From positions 92,959 through 156,958 of the forward strand of contig JBLHWY010000001.1 of assembly GCA_047629195.1 (NCBI GenBank): 64,000 bases of DNA. Reading direction: 5' to 3'. The position numbers and the translations under genes were made by a program. The number at the start of each line of letters is the position of its first letter. Position 1 is the stretch's first letter. Positions 17,484 through 26,306 of the stretch are shown here, piece after piece. The DNA comes from UBA4582 sp047629195 (lineage in GTDB: Bacteria > Pseudomonadota > Gammaproteobacteria > Pseudomonadales > Azotimanducaceae). A model generated the notes under the pieces. That model did not search any database. It was not told the DNA's origin and worked only from the letters and a program-made list of their open reading frames with translations.

Positions 17484-18608
17484 ATGGATAGTGTGGCTGT
17501 TGTACTCTTTCATACCCTGCCTACTGCATCCGGTGGTTTTATAGGTGTTGCCACGCTAAACGTTGAAAAAACACTCAACAGTCTTAGTCTGGAAATGATC
17601 GAGCTGCTGACCCCTCAACTTGAAGCCTGGGAAATCGATGACCAAATAAAGATGGTGATGTTCCAGAGCGCGGGAGACAAAGCTTTTTCTGCTGGAGGGG
17701 ACATTCAGAGCCTTTACCATTCGATGGTCGAGCATCCCAAAGGTCCAAATCCCTATGCAGATTCCTTTTTCGAAAGTGAATATCGCTTAGACTATTTGAT
17801 TCATACCTACCCTAAGCCGACCATAGTATGGGCTCATGGATTTGTCATGGGTGGTGGTCTTGGCGTGATGGGAGCTTGTAGCCTAAGAATCGGTACCGAA
17901 AAAACGAGAGTCGCAATGCCCGAGATTACAATCGGGTTGTTCCCGGATGCGGGGGCGACCTGGATGTGTAACCAGATGGAAACTCACTGGGCGTACTTTC
18001 TAGCCTGGACCGGCAGTCAGGTAAATGGACCTGATGCAAAGCACCTTCACTTCGTTGATCATCTTATCGACTATGACCTTAAGTCACGTTTTGTCGAAGA
18101 GCTGCAAAACGGTGATTGGGTTTCCGACGTTGAAGCAAGGTTAATGTCCCTAATTGAAAAGTTTGAGAGTGAAAGTCAGGCGATGCCAGAGAGAAATTTG
18201 CCTCGCTTTGATGCGCTAGTGAAAGAGATTATTGATAAGTGTTTGCAAAGCGAGAATCCTGTTCAGACATTTTCTGACTCGGTTGAAAGACTCAAGGGTG
18301 ATAGGTGGTTGGAAAAAGCCGCGGCAAATTTCAAAGGTGGTTCGCCAACAACAGCACAGATTATTCATCAGCAACTACAGCGTTCTAAAACGATGAGTCT
18401 CAAAGAGACTTTCCTGTTTGAGCTGATTATTGCAGTACAGTGTAGCCGGCATCCTGATTTTGTTGAGGGTATCCGAGCGCTGTTGATTGACAAAGACAAT
18501 AAGCCTGACTGGGCGCATGCAGAGATGGGACGAGTACCAGAGTCATGGGTCGATGCTCATTTTGAAGCGCCCTGGCACAAGCACCCCCTAGAAGATCTTA
18601 TTGGTTAG
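17484..18608 (+). CDS. 3-hydroxyisobutyryl-CoA hydrolase
   Basis: Crotonase-fold thioesterase that releases 3-hydroxyisobutyrate from its CoA ester. The 374 residues (longer than the ~260 of hydratases) match the HIBCH family, as do AFSAGGDIQSLY, GFVMGGGLGVMGACSLRIG and MPEITIGLFPDAGATW. The ATG at 17484 starts one base after the hydratase stop; the frame itself is open from 17367 inside that gene. The C-terminal third (MSLKETFLFE...HPDFVEGIRALLIDKDNKPDW) carries the typical HIBCH tail. Toxic methacrylyl-CoA makes tight coupling of hydratase and hydrolase sensible. Confidence 0.95.
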   Translation: MDSVAVVLFHTLPTASGGFIGVATLNVEKTLNSLSLEMIELLTPQLEAWEIDDQIKMVMFQSAGDKAFSAGGDIQSLYHSMVEHPKGPNPYADSFFESEYRLDYLIHTYPKPTIVWAHGFVMGGGLGVMGACSLRIGTEKTRVAMPEITIGLFPDAGATWMCNQMETHWAYFLAWTGSQVNGPDAKHLHFVDHLIDYDLKSRFVEELQNGDWVSDVEARLMSLIEKFESESQAMPERNLPRFDALVKEIIDKCLQSENPVQTFSDSVERLKGDRWLEKAAANFKGGSPTTAQIIHQQLQRSKTMSLKETFLFELIIAVQCSRHPDFVEGIRALLIDKDNKPDWAHAEMGRVPESWVDAHFEAPWHKHPLEDLIG

Positions 18609-18665
18609 TAGAAGATCGGGTCGAGAAGTTTTTATCAGTTGAATATTAATTTGGAGAAGATACAG

Positions 18666-19565
18666 ATGTCAGATCAATTGTCGATTGGATTTGTTGGGCT
18701 GGGAAACATGGGTGGGCCTATGGCTTCCAACCTCGTTGCGGGGGGGCATAAACTTAAAGTTTACGATATCGTGCCTGCATTATTGGCGAAGCTCGAAGCG
18801 CAAGGCGCAACAGTCTGCGCTACTGCGGTCGACGCGACAAAAGATATTGATGTTTTTATTTCAATGCTCCCAGCGTCTACCCATGTTGAAAGCCTCTATC
18901 TCGGTGAAGCTGGGGTTATTAATCATTTGAGTGCAAATACACTCGTGATTGATTGCAGTACGATTGCCGCGTCTAGTAGTCGTCTGGTTTCGGAAGCCGC
19001 AGCCGCGAAGGGAATTGAAATGCTCGATGCACCGGTCTCAGGTGGTGTTGGCGGCGCGGTAGGAGGTACGCTTACTTTTATCGTTGGCGGAAGTGAAACA
19101 GCTTTACAACAGGCAACGCCTATCCTGCAAAAAATGGGTAAAAATATCTTTCACGCAGGTGCAGCAGGCGCAGGGCAGGTGGCTAAGATCTGTAATAATA
19201 TGTTGTTGTCTGTGCTGATGACCGGCACGGCGGAAGCGTTACAACTGGGAGTGGATAATGGCCTTGATCCTTCGGTTTTGTCGGAAATTATGCGCACAAG
19301 CTCTGGCGGTAACTGGGCGCTTGAAGTTTATAACCCGTATCCCGGTGTGATGGAAAATGTGCCAGCCTCAAATGACTACGAAGGAGGCTTTCTCGTTGAT
19401 TTAATGGTCAAGGACCTGGGCTTAGCGATGGAATCTGGGCTTGAAAATGGCGCTTCGACGCCGATGGGATCACTCGCCAGAAGCCTGTATATTAACCACG
19501 CTAAGAAAGGCTACGGTCGAAAGGACTTCTCTAGTATTCAAAAGGTTTTTAAAAGCGAAGATTAA
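18666..19565 (+). CDS. mmsB: 3-hydroxyisobutyrate dehydrogenase
   Basis: Oxidises 3-hydroxyisobutyrate to methylmalonate semialdehyde with NAD, closing the loop to MmsA. At 299 residues it has family length. The dinucleotide motif GFVGLGNMGGPMA is at the N-terminus, the substrate loop DAPVSGGVGGAVGGTLTFIVGG at ~120, and the catalytic lysine lies in GAGQVAKICNNMLL (~170). GGAGAAG lies just before the ATG at 18666; the frame opens earlier at 18639. It ends the five-gene valine unit. About 40 bases downstream begins a non-coding repeat element. Confidence 0.95.
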   Translation: MSDQLSIGFVGLGNMGGPMASNLVAGGHKLKVYDIVPALLAKLEAQGATVCATAVDATKDIDVFISMLPASTHVESLYLGEAGVINHLSANTLVIDCSTIAASSSRLVSEAAAAKGIEMLDAPVSGGVGGAVGGTLTFIVGGSETALQQATPILQKMGKNIFHAGAAGAGQVAKICNNMLLSVLMTGTAEALQLGVDNGLDPSVLSEIMRTSSGGNWALEVYNPYPGVMENVPASNDYEGGFLVDLMVKDLGLAMESGLENGASTPMGSLARSLYINHAKKGYGRKDFSSIQKVFKSED

Positions 19566-19602
19566 GAACTGCGGAGTGGCTTGTTAAGCTGCTTTTGCTC
19601 GC

Positions 19603-19718
19603 GAGTTCTTGTCCTAAAACTACACATCTCCATGGCTACTTCCCGACAACCTGTAGAGTTTTAAAACAACAGATCTGGCAATTCACCCGGGAACGGGTTT
19701 TTACGGACGGGCACTAGC
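19603..19718 (-). repeat. Dispersed structured repeat, diverged copy A
   Basis: Read on the minus strand, this segment aligns with the 126-bp tandem units at 63762-64000. Shared blocks (given on + here) are AGTTCTT, ACATCTCCATGG, TACTTCCCGACA, CAACAGATCTG and TTTACGGACGGG, in the same order; this copy is about 10 bases shorter in the middle. Its outer arms GCTACTTCCCG (19635-19645) and CGGGCACTAGC (19708-19718) can pair. It fills the gap between mmsB and an SDR gene. No protein is encoded. It may be a small mobile element or a structured RNA element. Confidence 0.75.
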
Positions 19719-19755
19719 TTGGAATTGAATAAATGATAAGGGGGAATTTGAACCA

Positions 19756-20499
19756 ATGACAGATATGAAAGGTAAAGTAGTTTTGATCACCGGTGGTAGC
19801 CGGGGACTCGGTAGGGCGATGGCACTAGCTTTTGCCGGAGCCGGTGCAGACATTGCCATTATTGGTAGAAAAATTGAAAGCTGCCTGGATACAGCAAAAG
19901 AAGTTGAAGCGCTGGGTCGTAAAGCATTTCCCTATGCTGCCCATGTCGCAAATTGGGAGCAAATCGACACCATGGTTGAACAAGTTTACAAGGAGTTCGG
20001 CAAAGTCGATGTGTTGGTTAACAATGCCGGTATGTCCCCGCTTTATCCGTCGTTGGACGAAGTTACCGAAGAACTTTTCGATAAGGTTATCGGCGTCAAC
20101 TTAAAAGGGCCATTTAGGCTTAGTGCAAATGTTGGCAGGCGCATGATGGCAGGGGAGGGTGGCTCGATCATCAACATTAGTAGTACTGCATCGGTGCGAC
20201 CCAGTCCCCACGCTGAGCCATACGGTGCAGCAAAAGCTGGACTCAATGCGCTTACTCTGTCGTTCGCACATGCTTACGGGCCAAAAGTCCGTGTTAACTG
20301 TATTATGGCTGGGCCATTTCTGACAGATGTTTCCAAGGCATGGGACATGGATGCCTTTGAGAAGCGAGCAGAAGAAACGATTCCACTTCAGCGAGGCGGG
20401 CGACCAGAAGAAATTACTGGCGCGGCGCTTTATCTTGCTTCGGATATGGCTAGTTTTACGACAGGCGCGGTTATTGCTGTAGACGGTGGTGCGCACTAA
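19756..20499 (+). CDS. Short-chain dehydrogenase/reductase
   Basis: A 247-residue SDR. TGGSRGLGRA is the cofactor motif (~12-20), NNAG is intact at ~90, catalytic Ser lies in INISSTAS and Tyr/Lys in YGAAKAGL; the C-terminus ALYLASDMASFTTGAVIAVDGG is standard. GGGGGAA lies 8 to 14 bases before the ATG. It could reduce a 3-oxoacyl group or oxidise an alcohol; the sequence does not decide. The TPR gene follows after 24 bases with its own AGAGGAA, so the two look co-transcribed. Confidence 0.88.
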   Translation: MTDMKGKVVLITGGSRGLGRAMALAFAGAGADIAIIGRKIESCLDTAKEVEALGRKAFPYAAHVANWEQIDTMVEQVYKEFGKVDVLVNNAGMSPLYPSLDEVTEELFDKVIGVNLKGPFRLSANVGRRMMAGEGGSIINISSTASVRPSPHAEPYGAAKAGLNALTLSFAHAYGPKVRVNCIMAGPFLTDVSKAWDMDAFEKRAEETIPLQRGGRPEEITGAALYLASDMASFTTGAVIAVDGGAH

Positions 20500-20523
20500 C
20501 AGAGCTTTCAGAGGAACGATGTA

Positions 20524-21816
20524 ATGCTTCAGGATCAATACGGTAATCCACTCAGTACCCAATCAAATGCCGCCAGTGATGGCTACATGGAAGCGGTAGA
20601 TAGTCTGCTAACGGCTGCGGACGATCCGCAGATAGGTCTTGATAAAGCGCTGGAAGCTGATCCCGAATTTGCGCTTGGCCACGTCGCGCAAGGACGTCAC
20701 TTTATGTTACTTGGCGAGATGAAAGGTGCTCGCGAGAGTATCCTCCGTGCAGTTGAGCTAGCACCGGGTACATCTGTCCGAGAGCAAAGCCATATTGAAA
20801 TATTTAATTTACTATCTACTGGTCGAAGCGGTGATGCACTCGCGTTAACGCGAAAACATCTCGTGGATCATCCGCGTGATGCTTTTGCACTCGCACCTTC
20901 TACCAGTGTGTTTGGTTTGATTGGGTTTGGTGGTGACGCCAATCGTGAACCAGTGCAGCTTGAATTGCTTGAACCATTGGTAGATGTATATGGCGACGAC
21001 TGGTGGTTTCTGACTGTCTACGCGTTTGCTTTGATAGAAATGGGACAATGGCAAAAGGGCCGAGACTTAGTCGAGCAAGCGTTAGCGCAAAAGCCGCGGA
21101 GTGCTCACACGGTCCATATATATGCTCATTCACTTTATGAAGCTGGTGAAGACAAGCTGCTGGCGGACTATCTACAAGCATGGTTGGTTGATTATCCAGA
21201 AACGATGCTTTTGAGTTGTCACGCCTGGTGGCATCTATGTATCTCTAGACTTATGTTGGGTGAGTATGAGTCTGTCTGGCCGATTTATGACGCCCACTGT
21301 GCGCCAGGTGCAACTAGTGGTCCTGCGATTAACGTGTTCACCGATGGTGCCTCACTACTTTGGCGGTCAGAGTTAGCTGGCGTCGATAGAAGTCAGGAGC
21401 GTTGGCAAGCACTGAAGGAATATCAGGAAACTAATTTGCCAAAGCCGATGGTGTTTGTTGACGCTCATGGTGTTTTACCATCGCTAGCACTTGGCAACGA
21501 TGAAGGATTTAGCCAGTGGCTCGAAGCATTACAAAAAGCAGACGAAGCGGGCAGGCTTCCGGCAGGCAAAATACCGGGAGAAGTTTCACGCGCATTTGCC
21601 GCATTTGAAGCTGCTGATTGGGCTAAGGCCATCGATATTCTAGAACCGATTAAAGATCAGGTTGTCCGTATTGGTGGTAGTCGGGCGCAACGCGACTTAG
21701 TGCTGAACACGTTGTTGTCTGCTTATGTTAAAAATGGACGACCTGATGCCGCCCGCCAAATCATCTCGGCACAAGCTGATCGATCTTGCACTGTGCCAGT
21801 TGCAGGATTGGTCTAA
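20524..21816 (+). CDS. TTC38-like tetratricopeptide repeat protein
   Basis: A 430-residue soluble protein made of TPR-like helix pairs, for example ALEADPEFALGHVAQGRHFMLLGEMKGARESILRAVELAP and FLTVYAFALIEMGQWQKGRDLVEQAL. The order of conserved stretches (GDDWWFLTVYAFALIEMGQ, HSLYEAGE, HAWWHLCISRLMLGEYE) is that of the TTC38 family. No enzymatic activity is established for it, and the family is usually a stand-alone gene. Here it follows an SDR gene within 24 bases. No signal peptide is seen. Confidence 0.85.
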   Translation: MLQDQYGNPLSTQSNAASDGYMEAVDSLLTAADDPQIGLDKALEADPEFALGHVAQGRHFMLLGEMKGARESILRAVELAPGTSVREQSHIEIFNLLSTGRSGDALALTRKHLVDHPRDAFALAPSTSVFGLIGFGGDANREPVQLELLEPLVDVYGDDWWFLTVYAFALIEMGQWQKGRDLVEQALAQKPRSAHTVHIYAHSLYEAGEDKLLADYLQAWLVDYPETMLLSCHAWWHLCISRLMLGEYESVWPIYDAHCAPGATSGPAINVFTDGASLLWRSELAGVDRSQERWQALKEYQETNLPKPMVFVDAHGVLPSLALGNDEGFSQWLEALQKADEAGRLPAGKIPGEVSRAFAAFEAADWAKAIDILEPIKDQVVRIGGSRAQRDLVLNTLLSAYVKNGRPDAARQIISAQADRSCTVPVAGLV

Positions 21817-23031
21817 CGATCCGGGCTAAGGTAGTATGCGAGCCGCAACTAAAAATTTCAGCGCTTGGTCTTGACTTACTTGATAGTGACGATGCTCCAT
21901 ACTTAGCTGAGTGCTGGTTCCACAAATAATTTTCTTGTTGTTCATGGTTGCTCAAATATGTCTGAACGAAGCGTCTGGCGATTCGGCCCAGCATGTCGAA
22001 AAAGTGCTGGGGTTAGAAGGATGAAATATCTTTGATTACCGGGTGTAGCGCATCTATGCCATTGGCTTTCTTAGAGTAGTGATGAATATTATGCCCTATC
22101 TTAAGTCCTATTGAAGACACCGAATTGGTCAAGCACGCACACAACTTAGTTAATCATCCGTTGTGTGTTGCTATTTTTCTATTAAAGATGAATCTTGACC
22201 CATGTTAGTCACATCGGTTCGCCAACAGCCATGCAAGCGCTGCGTAATTTCAAACAACGAGTTGCTCAGTTTGGTGATCTCAATATTTGTCGCAGAGCAA
22301 TGCAATTGCGATAATTGTCGATATTGATTTGAATAGTCATACCCTAGCCCCTTTGCTGCTGATCTCTTGCTTGAACATATTTAACGCTATAATGGAGCTC
22401 CCTTGATATTCGTGAAGGTTCTGAAAGAAGGCGATGAAAGAATTTCGGCTGTGCCGAGTTACTTTGATTAGTTAGTGGAAGTGAACCCGCAAATACCCTG
22501 TGCATCGGCCAGATTTCAATCTGGGTAGTGATTCAAGGGTTTCCAGTACAGATCTGTGATATTACCTAGAGGATCTTTTATAGACTTCTGGCAGCACCCC
22601 AGCCGGGTTTGGAGTTCTTATCGTGGATGTGGGTGTGATTAAGGTGCCTATGATCGATAGGCGTTCGTCTTTAGCTGATACTCAGTCGTGGTAGCGAGTT
22701 TGTAAGCGCAGCGTAGTTAGATCAAAGGCTGCTGGTCATTAGCTCATCGGTTTCAAGGAATGGTGACTCTATCTGACATCTTGAAATTGCTCGACTAAAA
22801 GACCCGTCATTGTGGATTATTTTGATTATTGAGATGTTTGTTATCGTAGAGTTAAGTTTGTTTTTGAGAGGTATGCTTCGTGCTTAGGACTGATTCTTGC
22901 GTGTGAAATTTTCTTGACTGTGTTACTACCCATTTCTCTTGTACTACTTGAGTATGGCATGTGGTTGAATCTGTTGATTCCATTGATTTCCGTGAAACTT
23001 ATGCGCCTAATTTTCAAATTGAAAGAATGGT
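21817..23031. other. Long gene-free stretch
   Basis: 1.2 kb in which no frame on either strand looks like a normal gene. A hairpin CCCAGCA/TGCTGGG is at 21987-22011, a second one CCAGATT/AATCTGG at 22509-22524. A sigma70-like TTGCTT-N15-TATAAT is at 22367-22393, reading rightward into sequence without a gene. A 26-codon piece with coding-like character ends at about 22023 (NEASGDSAQHVEKVLGLEG). The stretch is probably decayed coding DNA, perhaps with an RNA transcribed from the TATAAT site. Confidence 0.5.
22367..22393 (+). promoter_or_regulatory. Candidate sigma70 promoter without a downstream gene
   Basis: TTGCTT and TATAAT are separated by 15 bases, one or two short of the ideal. A perfect -10 hexamer inside a gene-free stretch could drive a non-coding RNA ending near the hairpin at 22509-22524. 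Support is only from sequence match. Confidence 0.25.
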
Positions 23032-23451
23032 ATGGTGATGCTAACAAGTAGGGCGCTGATAGTTTTTTCTCTCCTGCTATGCGCCAGTACAGTGAAGGCC
23101 GATCAGTATGTTTTTAGTTGCGATGGGCCGGATCTGGCATACCAACTTTTCAGAAATGAAAAGAAGCTTTCTCTTTCTTTGTTTCAAGGGTTGATGAAAG
23201 TTCAACTTAGTGTGCCACTTGGGCAGGTGAGCGCAAGTGGCTCGGTTCAGATAACCCCAACATCAATTGAGAATATTCCTTCGTGCCCTTTCGGCGGTAT
23301 TAAAGATTCATCTGCAGCTTGCGCTATTTGGTTGATGCACCTTGGGCAGGGTCAATATTTCCTAGCGGCGCTGAATCAGCTTATTGAATTGAGTACTGCG
23401 CACAGCGACTATCTCATTAGAGTTGTATTGTTACGGCAAAAGGAAAACTGA
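23032..23451 (+). CDS. Small exported protein of unknown function
   Basis: A 139-residue protein with a signal peptide: a short start, hydrophobic ALIVFSLLLCAST, then a cleavage site near VKA-DQY. The mature part has four cysteines (FSCDGPD, IPSCPFGG, AACAIW), perhaps two disulfides in the periplasm. Starts at 23032 and 23038 are equivalent. I recognise no family. It stands alone between the gene-free stretch and the aromatic cluster. Confidence 0.6.
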   Translation: MVMLTSRALIVFSLLLCASTVKADQYVFSCDGPDLAYQLFRNEKKLSLSLFQGLMKVQLSVPLGQVSASGSVQITPTSIENIPSCPFGGIKDSSAACAIWLMHLGQGQYFLAALNQLIELSTAHSDYLIRVVLLRQKEN

Positions 23452-23564
23452 TACCGTTCACAGTCATTGATCAAACGCAGCGCCCTAGCGATAATTGTTC
23501 GATCTCAGAGCGCCGCTGGTTGCCCGCATGAGTGAGTTATGATGCTTAATACCAGTTATGCCTC

Positions 23565-24533
23565 CTATTGACTCGCTTCCCATCCCTGTATGATGGTTGG
23601 CATGTCTTTAGGCACAAAAAAGACCTCAGGTTGTTTTTGTTCTCCCCAGATAGACCAACTATCGGTGTGATCCCAGTCGTCTTTTATCGTCCAGGCAGCA
23701 TCGTCGACGATCTGGTCCATATCCGCGAAAAACTCGAAGAAATTTCCCGCCGGATCTAACATGTACCAAAATATATTGCCCCCGATCTGATGGCGTCCGG
23801 GGCCGGCGATGCTATGTTCTTCGTCTCTTGATCGGATGTACAAAGATGCTGCTCGAAACACCGAATCGAAATCATCGTGCTCTATTGCATAGTGATTTAA
23901 GTAAGGCACTGGGCCCGGTGTTACGAGAAAGTTATGATGGTCGTTTGAGCAGCGCATGAACACCGCCATTCCGCCGCCAATGGAATCGGATATCCGAAAT
24001 CCAAGTGCGATACAGAGTTCAACAGTTTTTTTTGGGTCTGGACTTCCCGCAACCACATGGCCTATGCGACGAGGTTTTCTCGGTGCACTTTCAACGAGGA
24101 TCTCAGCCCTTTGATTGACGCGGGGGCGTTCACCGGGAAAGTTCATCAGCCGTTTATCGTGCAAAGCGACATCGTTGACCGGTTCAGGCGTCATCACATA
24201 TTGCCATTTGTTAATTGGATCAATAACGGTCAGCTTTCCTTGGCTCAAGTTATATGAAACGCCGATTGCATCAAGCCGTGTTGCAGCTGCTTTAAGGTCA
24301 GCTTCGTCTTCACAGGCTAGATGCATCATTCGCAGTTGACGATACGGTGCTTCCACCAGTTTGATTTGATCCGGTCGATCATGAGTTCCCCAGGAGCCTG
24401 CGGTGGCATTAGTAGCGCCATTCGCCGCACCACTGTTAGAAGTACCTGTGAATCCTATTTCTTCATAAAATGCGTTAAGCGTATCCGTGTCAGGTACGCC
24501 AATTGTGATCTGTTGCAGTCTGTGTAACGCCAT
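23565..24533 (-). CDS. Type I extradiol dioxygenase (vicinal-oxygen-chelate fold)
   Basis: Two-domain VOC protein of 322 residues, expected to cleave a catechol-type ring next to the two hydroxyls with Fe(II) and O2. The three metal ligands can be placed: His159 (RRIGHVVAG), His214 (YLNHYAIE) and Glu267 (NFFEFFADM). A likely catalytic His is His199 or His200 (NDHHNFLV). GGAG lies before the ATG. Residues 31-50 hold a Gly/Ala/Asn/Thr-rich insert in the first domain. It follows the FAD hydroxylase gene by 31 bases on the same strand, a classical hydroxylation-then-cleavage pair. It is only distantly like the second extradiol enzyme at 60771. Confidence 0.88.
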   Translation of the reverse strand: MALHRLQQITIGVPDTDTLNAFYEEIGFTGTSNSGAANGATNATAGSWGTHDRPDQIKLVEAPYRQLRMMHLACEDEADLKAAATRLDAIGVSYNLSQGKLTVIDPINKWQYVMTPEPVNDVALHDKRLMNFPGERPRVNQRAEILVESAPRKPRRIGHVVAGSPDPKKTVELCIALGFRISDSIGGGMAVFMRCSNDHHNFLVTPGPVPYLNHYAIEHDDFDSVFRAASLYIRSRDEEHSIAGPGRHQIGGNIFWYMLDPAGNFFEFFADMDQIVDDAAWTIKDDWDHTDSWSIWGEQKQPEVFFVPKDMPTIIQGWEASQ

Positions 24534-24564
24534 GTTGTACTCCGAGCTTTTAGGGATGTTTGTT

Positions 24565-26145
24565 TTAAGGCATATTCGTCAGCGAGAGCTGTTTGGCAAG
24601 GTTTGCCAGCAATGTGTTTTCATCCATTACAGCCGTTGTGTGGCCATAGACGATTCGATCCGGTCTCACCAAGGCACAATTGCTTTGTTTGAATAAGCTA
24701 TCTAGATGACCGCGCTGTTCAGTGAGCCCGTCGATACTGATCTGGTTAATATTGAGATGGGAAATAATTTTTTGAGAAGTTTCGTTCAACCTCAAACTTT
24801 CCTTGTACACCAGTGCGAAACCGGCCCCAAGCAGCTCATCTAGCTTGTTAGAATCTCCAGATGATGTGGTGACCGTAGGTTGACTAAACAAATAGCCGGT
24901 TGATCCTGTATCAGTTATCTGATCGAGTTGAACAGCGCCGCCTCTTATCGGTGGCGATTCGCGACCCTGGCCATAACCGGAAGATTTCAGCGCCGCAGGT
25001 GTTTCGGGAGGTTTTGCGCCCTGTCTTTTTGCCCGTTCAACTTCCGCTAGGTGATCCATTAATCGGCCGATGGCGACAGCCCACTCGACCAAGTCCGATG
25101 CGTGAGCGCTTCGTTCCGCTTCGTAAGATTCGAGTAGTGTGTCGTCTGCTAGCCCCTTGCAGACTAGTTCCAGTTTCCAAGCCAAATTTATGACGTCCCG
25201 CATACCAGCATTCATTCCCTGGCCCAGAAAAGGAGGGGTTTGGTGTGCTGCATCACCAGCAATAAATACACGTCCAACTCGCCATTTTTCAGCAGTTGCG
25301 GCATGGAATTGATAGACGGCTGCGCGGCGAACCTTATAAGTGTCGCGGGGCGTCCAACTGTCAATCAATGAACTGATTCGCTCTGGGTCCAACATCTCTT
25401 CCCGAGATTCACCTGGCAGCAGCTTAAACTCCCAACGACGGTAGGGGTCCTTGGTGCAGACATAGGTCACAATTCTGTCCGGGTCACAAACCTGAACAGT
25501 ATCGTTATTTAAGGTGTGCCCGGGGAAAGTCGTTACGTCAACCACTAACCATTCGTGGTCATAACCTAGGTCGTGCCACGGAATCCCCAGTGATTTTCGA
25601 GTTGGGCTAGCGGCTCCATCGCAGGCGACAAGGTATCTAGCCTGGACTGTAAGTTCCTCGTTATCACGTTCTTCCGCAACAGTTTTTACAGAAATCTCGA
25701 CCGCTTCATCGCGGTTGAGAAACGATGTCGCTTCAACTCCAAGCATTGCTGTGACATTTTTGTGACCAATAGCAATTGCGCGCAGGTATCCCTCTAGTTC
25801 GGGCTGGTCAAACATGTTGTTTGGTTGCCATCCATTCGCGCCAAAATCTTTAAAATCACGACCAAACATCCATTGCCGTTCCGAATTTGCGAAACCGCCA
25901 CGGTCTCCTGGACGAATTTTTTGTAGTAGGGCGTCTATCTCTTCGCCTCGACCGATTGCCTGAAAAGCCCGAACGATTTCTCCATCCAGGTTTACGGCGC
26001 GGGGAAGTTTGTAGACCTCGAAGTCTCTTTCAAGGGCAATGACCTTGAGCCCTGCCTCTGCGAATAATATTGCTGCGGTTGAACCTACCGGACCAAGTCC
26101 GATAATTGCGACGTCATAATCAGGTTTTGTCATTGTTTGTCCCAT
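24565..26145 (-). CDS. FAD-dependent aromatic hydroxylase, MhpA-like
   Basis: A 526-residue class A flavoprotein monooxygenase, expected to add a hydroxyl to a phenolic ring with NAD(P)H. The FAD motif GLGPVGSTAAILFAEAGLKV is near the N-terminus, the DG motif is in LVACDGAASPTRKSLGI (~170), and the GD motif in VFIAGDAAHQTPPFLGQGMNAG (~295). Overall arrangement and the C-terminal thioredoxin-like tail match 3-(3-hydroxyphenyl)propionate hydroxylase (MhpA) and resorcinol/bile-acid-type hydroxylases. In-frame ATGs at 26145 and 26133 are both possible. It is divergent from the TetR gene, with an inverted repeat between them. Confidence 0.9.
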   Translation of the reverse strand: MGQTMTKPDYDVAIIGLGPVGSTAAILFAEAGLKVIALERDFEVYKLPRAVNLDGEIVRAFQAIGRGEEIDALLQKIRPGDRGGFANSERQWMFGRDFKDFGANGWQPNNMFDQPELEGYLRAIAIGHKNVTAMLGVEATSFLNRDEAVEISVKTVAEERDNEELTVQARYLVACDGAASPTRKSLGIPWHDLGYDHEWLVVDVTTFPGHTLNNDTVQVCDPDRIVTYVCTKDPYRRWEFKLLPGESREEMLDPERISSLIDSWTPRDTYKVRRAAVYQFHAATAEKWRVGRVFIAGDAAHQTPPFLGQGMNAGMRDVINLAWKLELVCKGLADDTLLESYEAERSAHASDLVEWAVAIGRLMDHLAEVERAKRQGAKPPETPAALKSSGYGQGRESPPIRGGAVQLDQITDTGSTGYLFSQPTVTTSSGDSNKLDELLGAGFALVYKESLRLNETSQKIISHLNINQISIDGLTEQRGHLDSLFKQSNCALVRPDRIVYGHTTAVMDENTLLANLAKQLSLTNMP

Positions 26146-26277
26146 TCTTCAGATTCTACGCTTAGAAATTGAGGATTATTGTTTTGCCTGCCTGCCCCTT
26201 ATCTGTCTGCTATGTAAGCGTCAAATTAAAAGTTCAGAAAGGCATTGACCCAATTTAAAAATGAACGGTATCATTAT

Positions 26278-26289
26278 TGACTCAAGTCA
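26278..26289. promoter_or_regulatory. Candidate TetR operator
   Basis: TGACT-CA-AGTCA (5-bp inverted arms) lies between the hydroxylase and TetR genes, ending 17 bases before the TetR ATG at 26307. A repressor there would control the regulator itself and possibly the divergent hydroxylase. Confidence 0.4.
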
Positions 26290-26306
26290 GTCTAGAATAT
26301 TTTTCT

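Noticed and set aside
20101..20562. A 153-codon minus-strand frame over the SDR and TPR starts
   Set aside because: Overlaps two well-supported genes and has no ribosome site or recognisable domain.
21761..21994. A 77-codon minus-strand frame at the edge of the gene-free stretch
   Set aside because: It overlaps the end of the TPR gene, lacks a Shine-Dalgarno sequence and resembles no family.
22371..22393. TTGAAC as the -35 partner of TATAAT at 22388
   Set aside because: Only 11 bases apart; the TTGCTT at 22367 gives a more acceptable spacing and was used instead.
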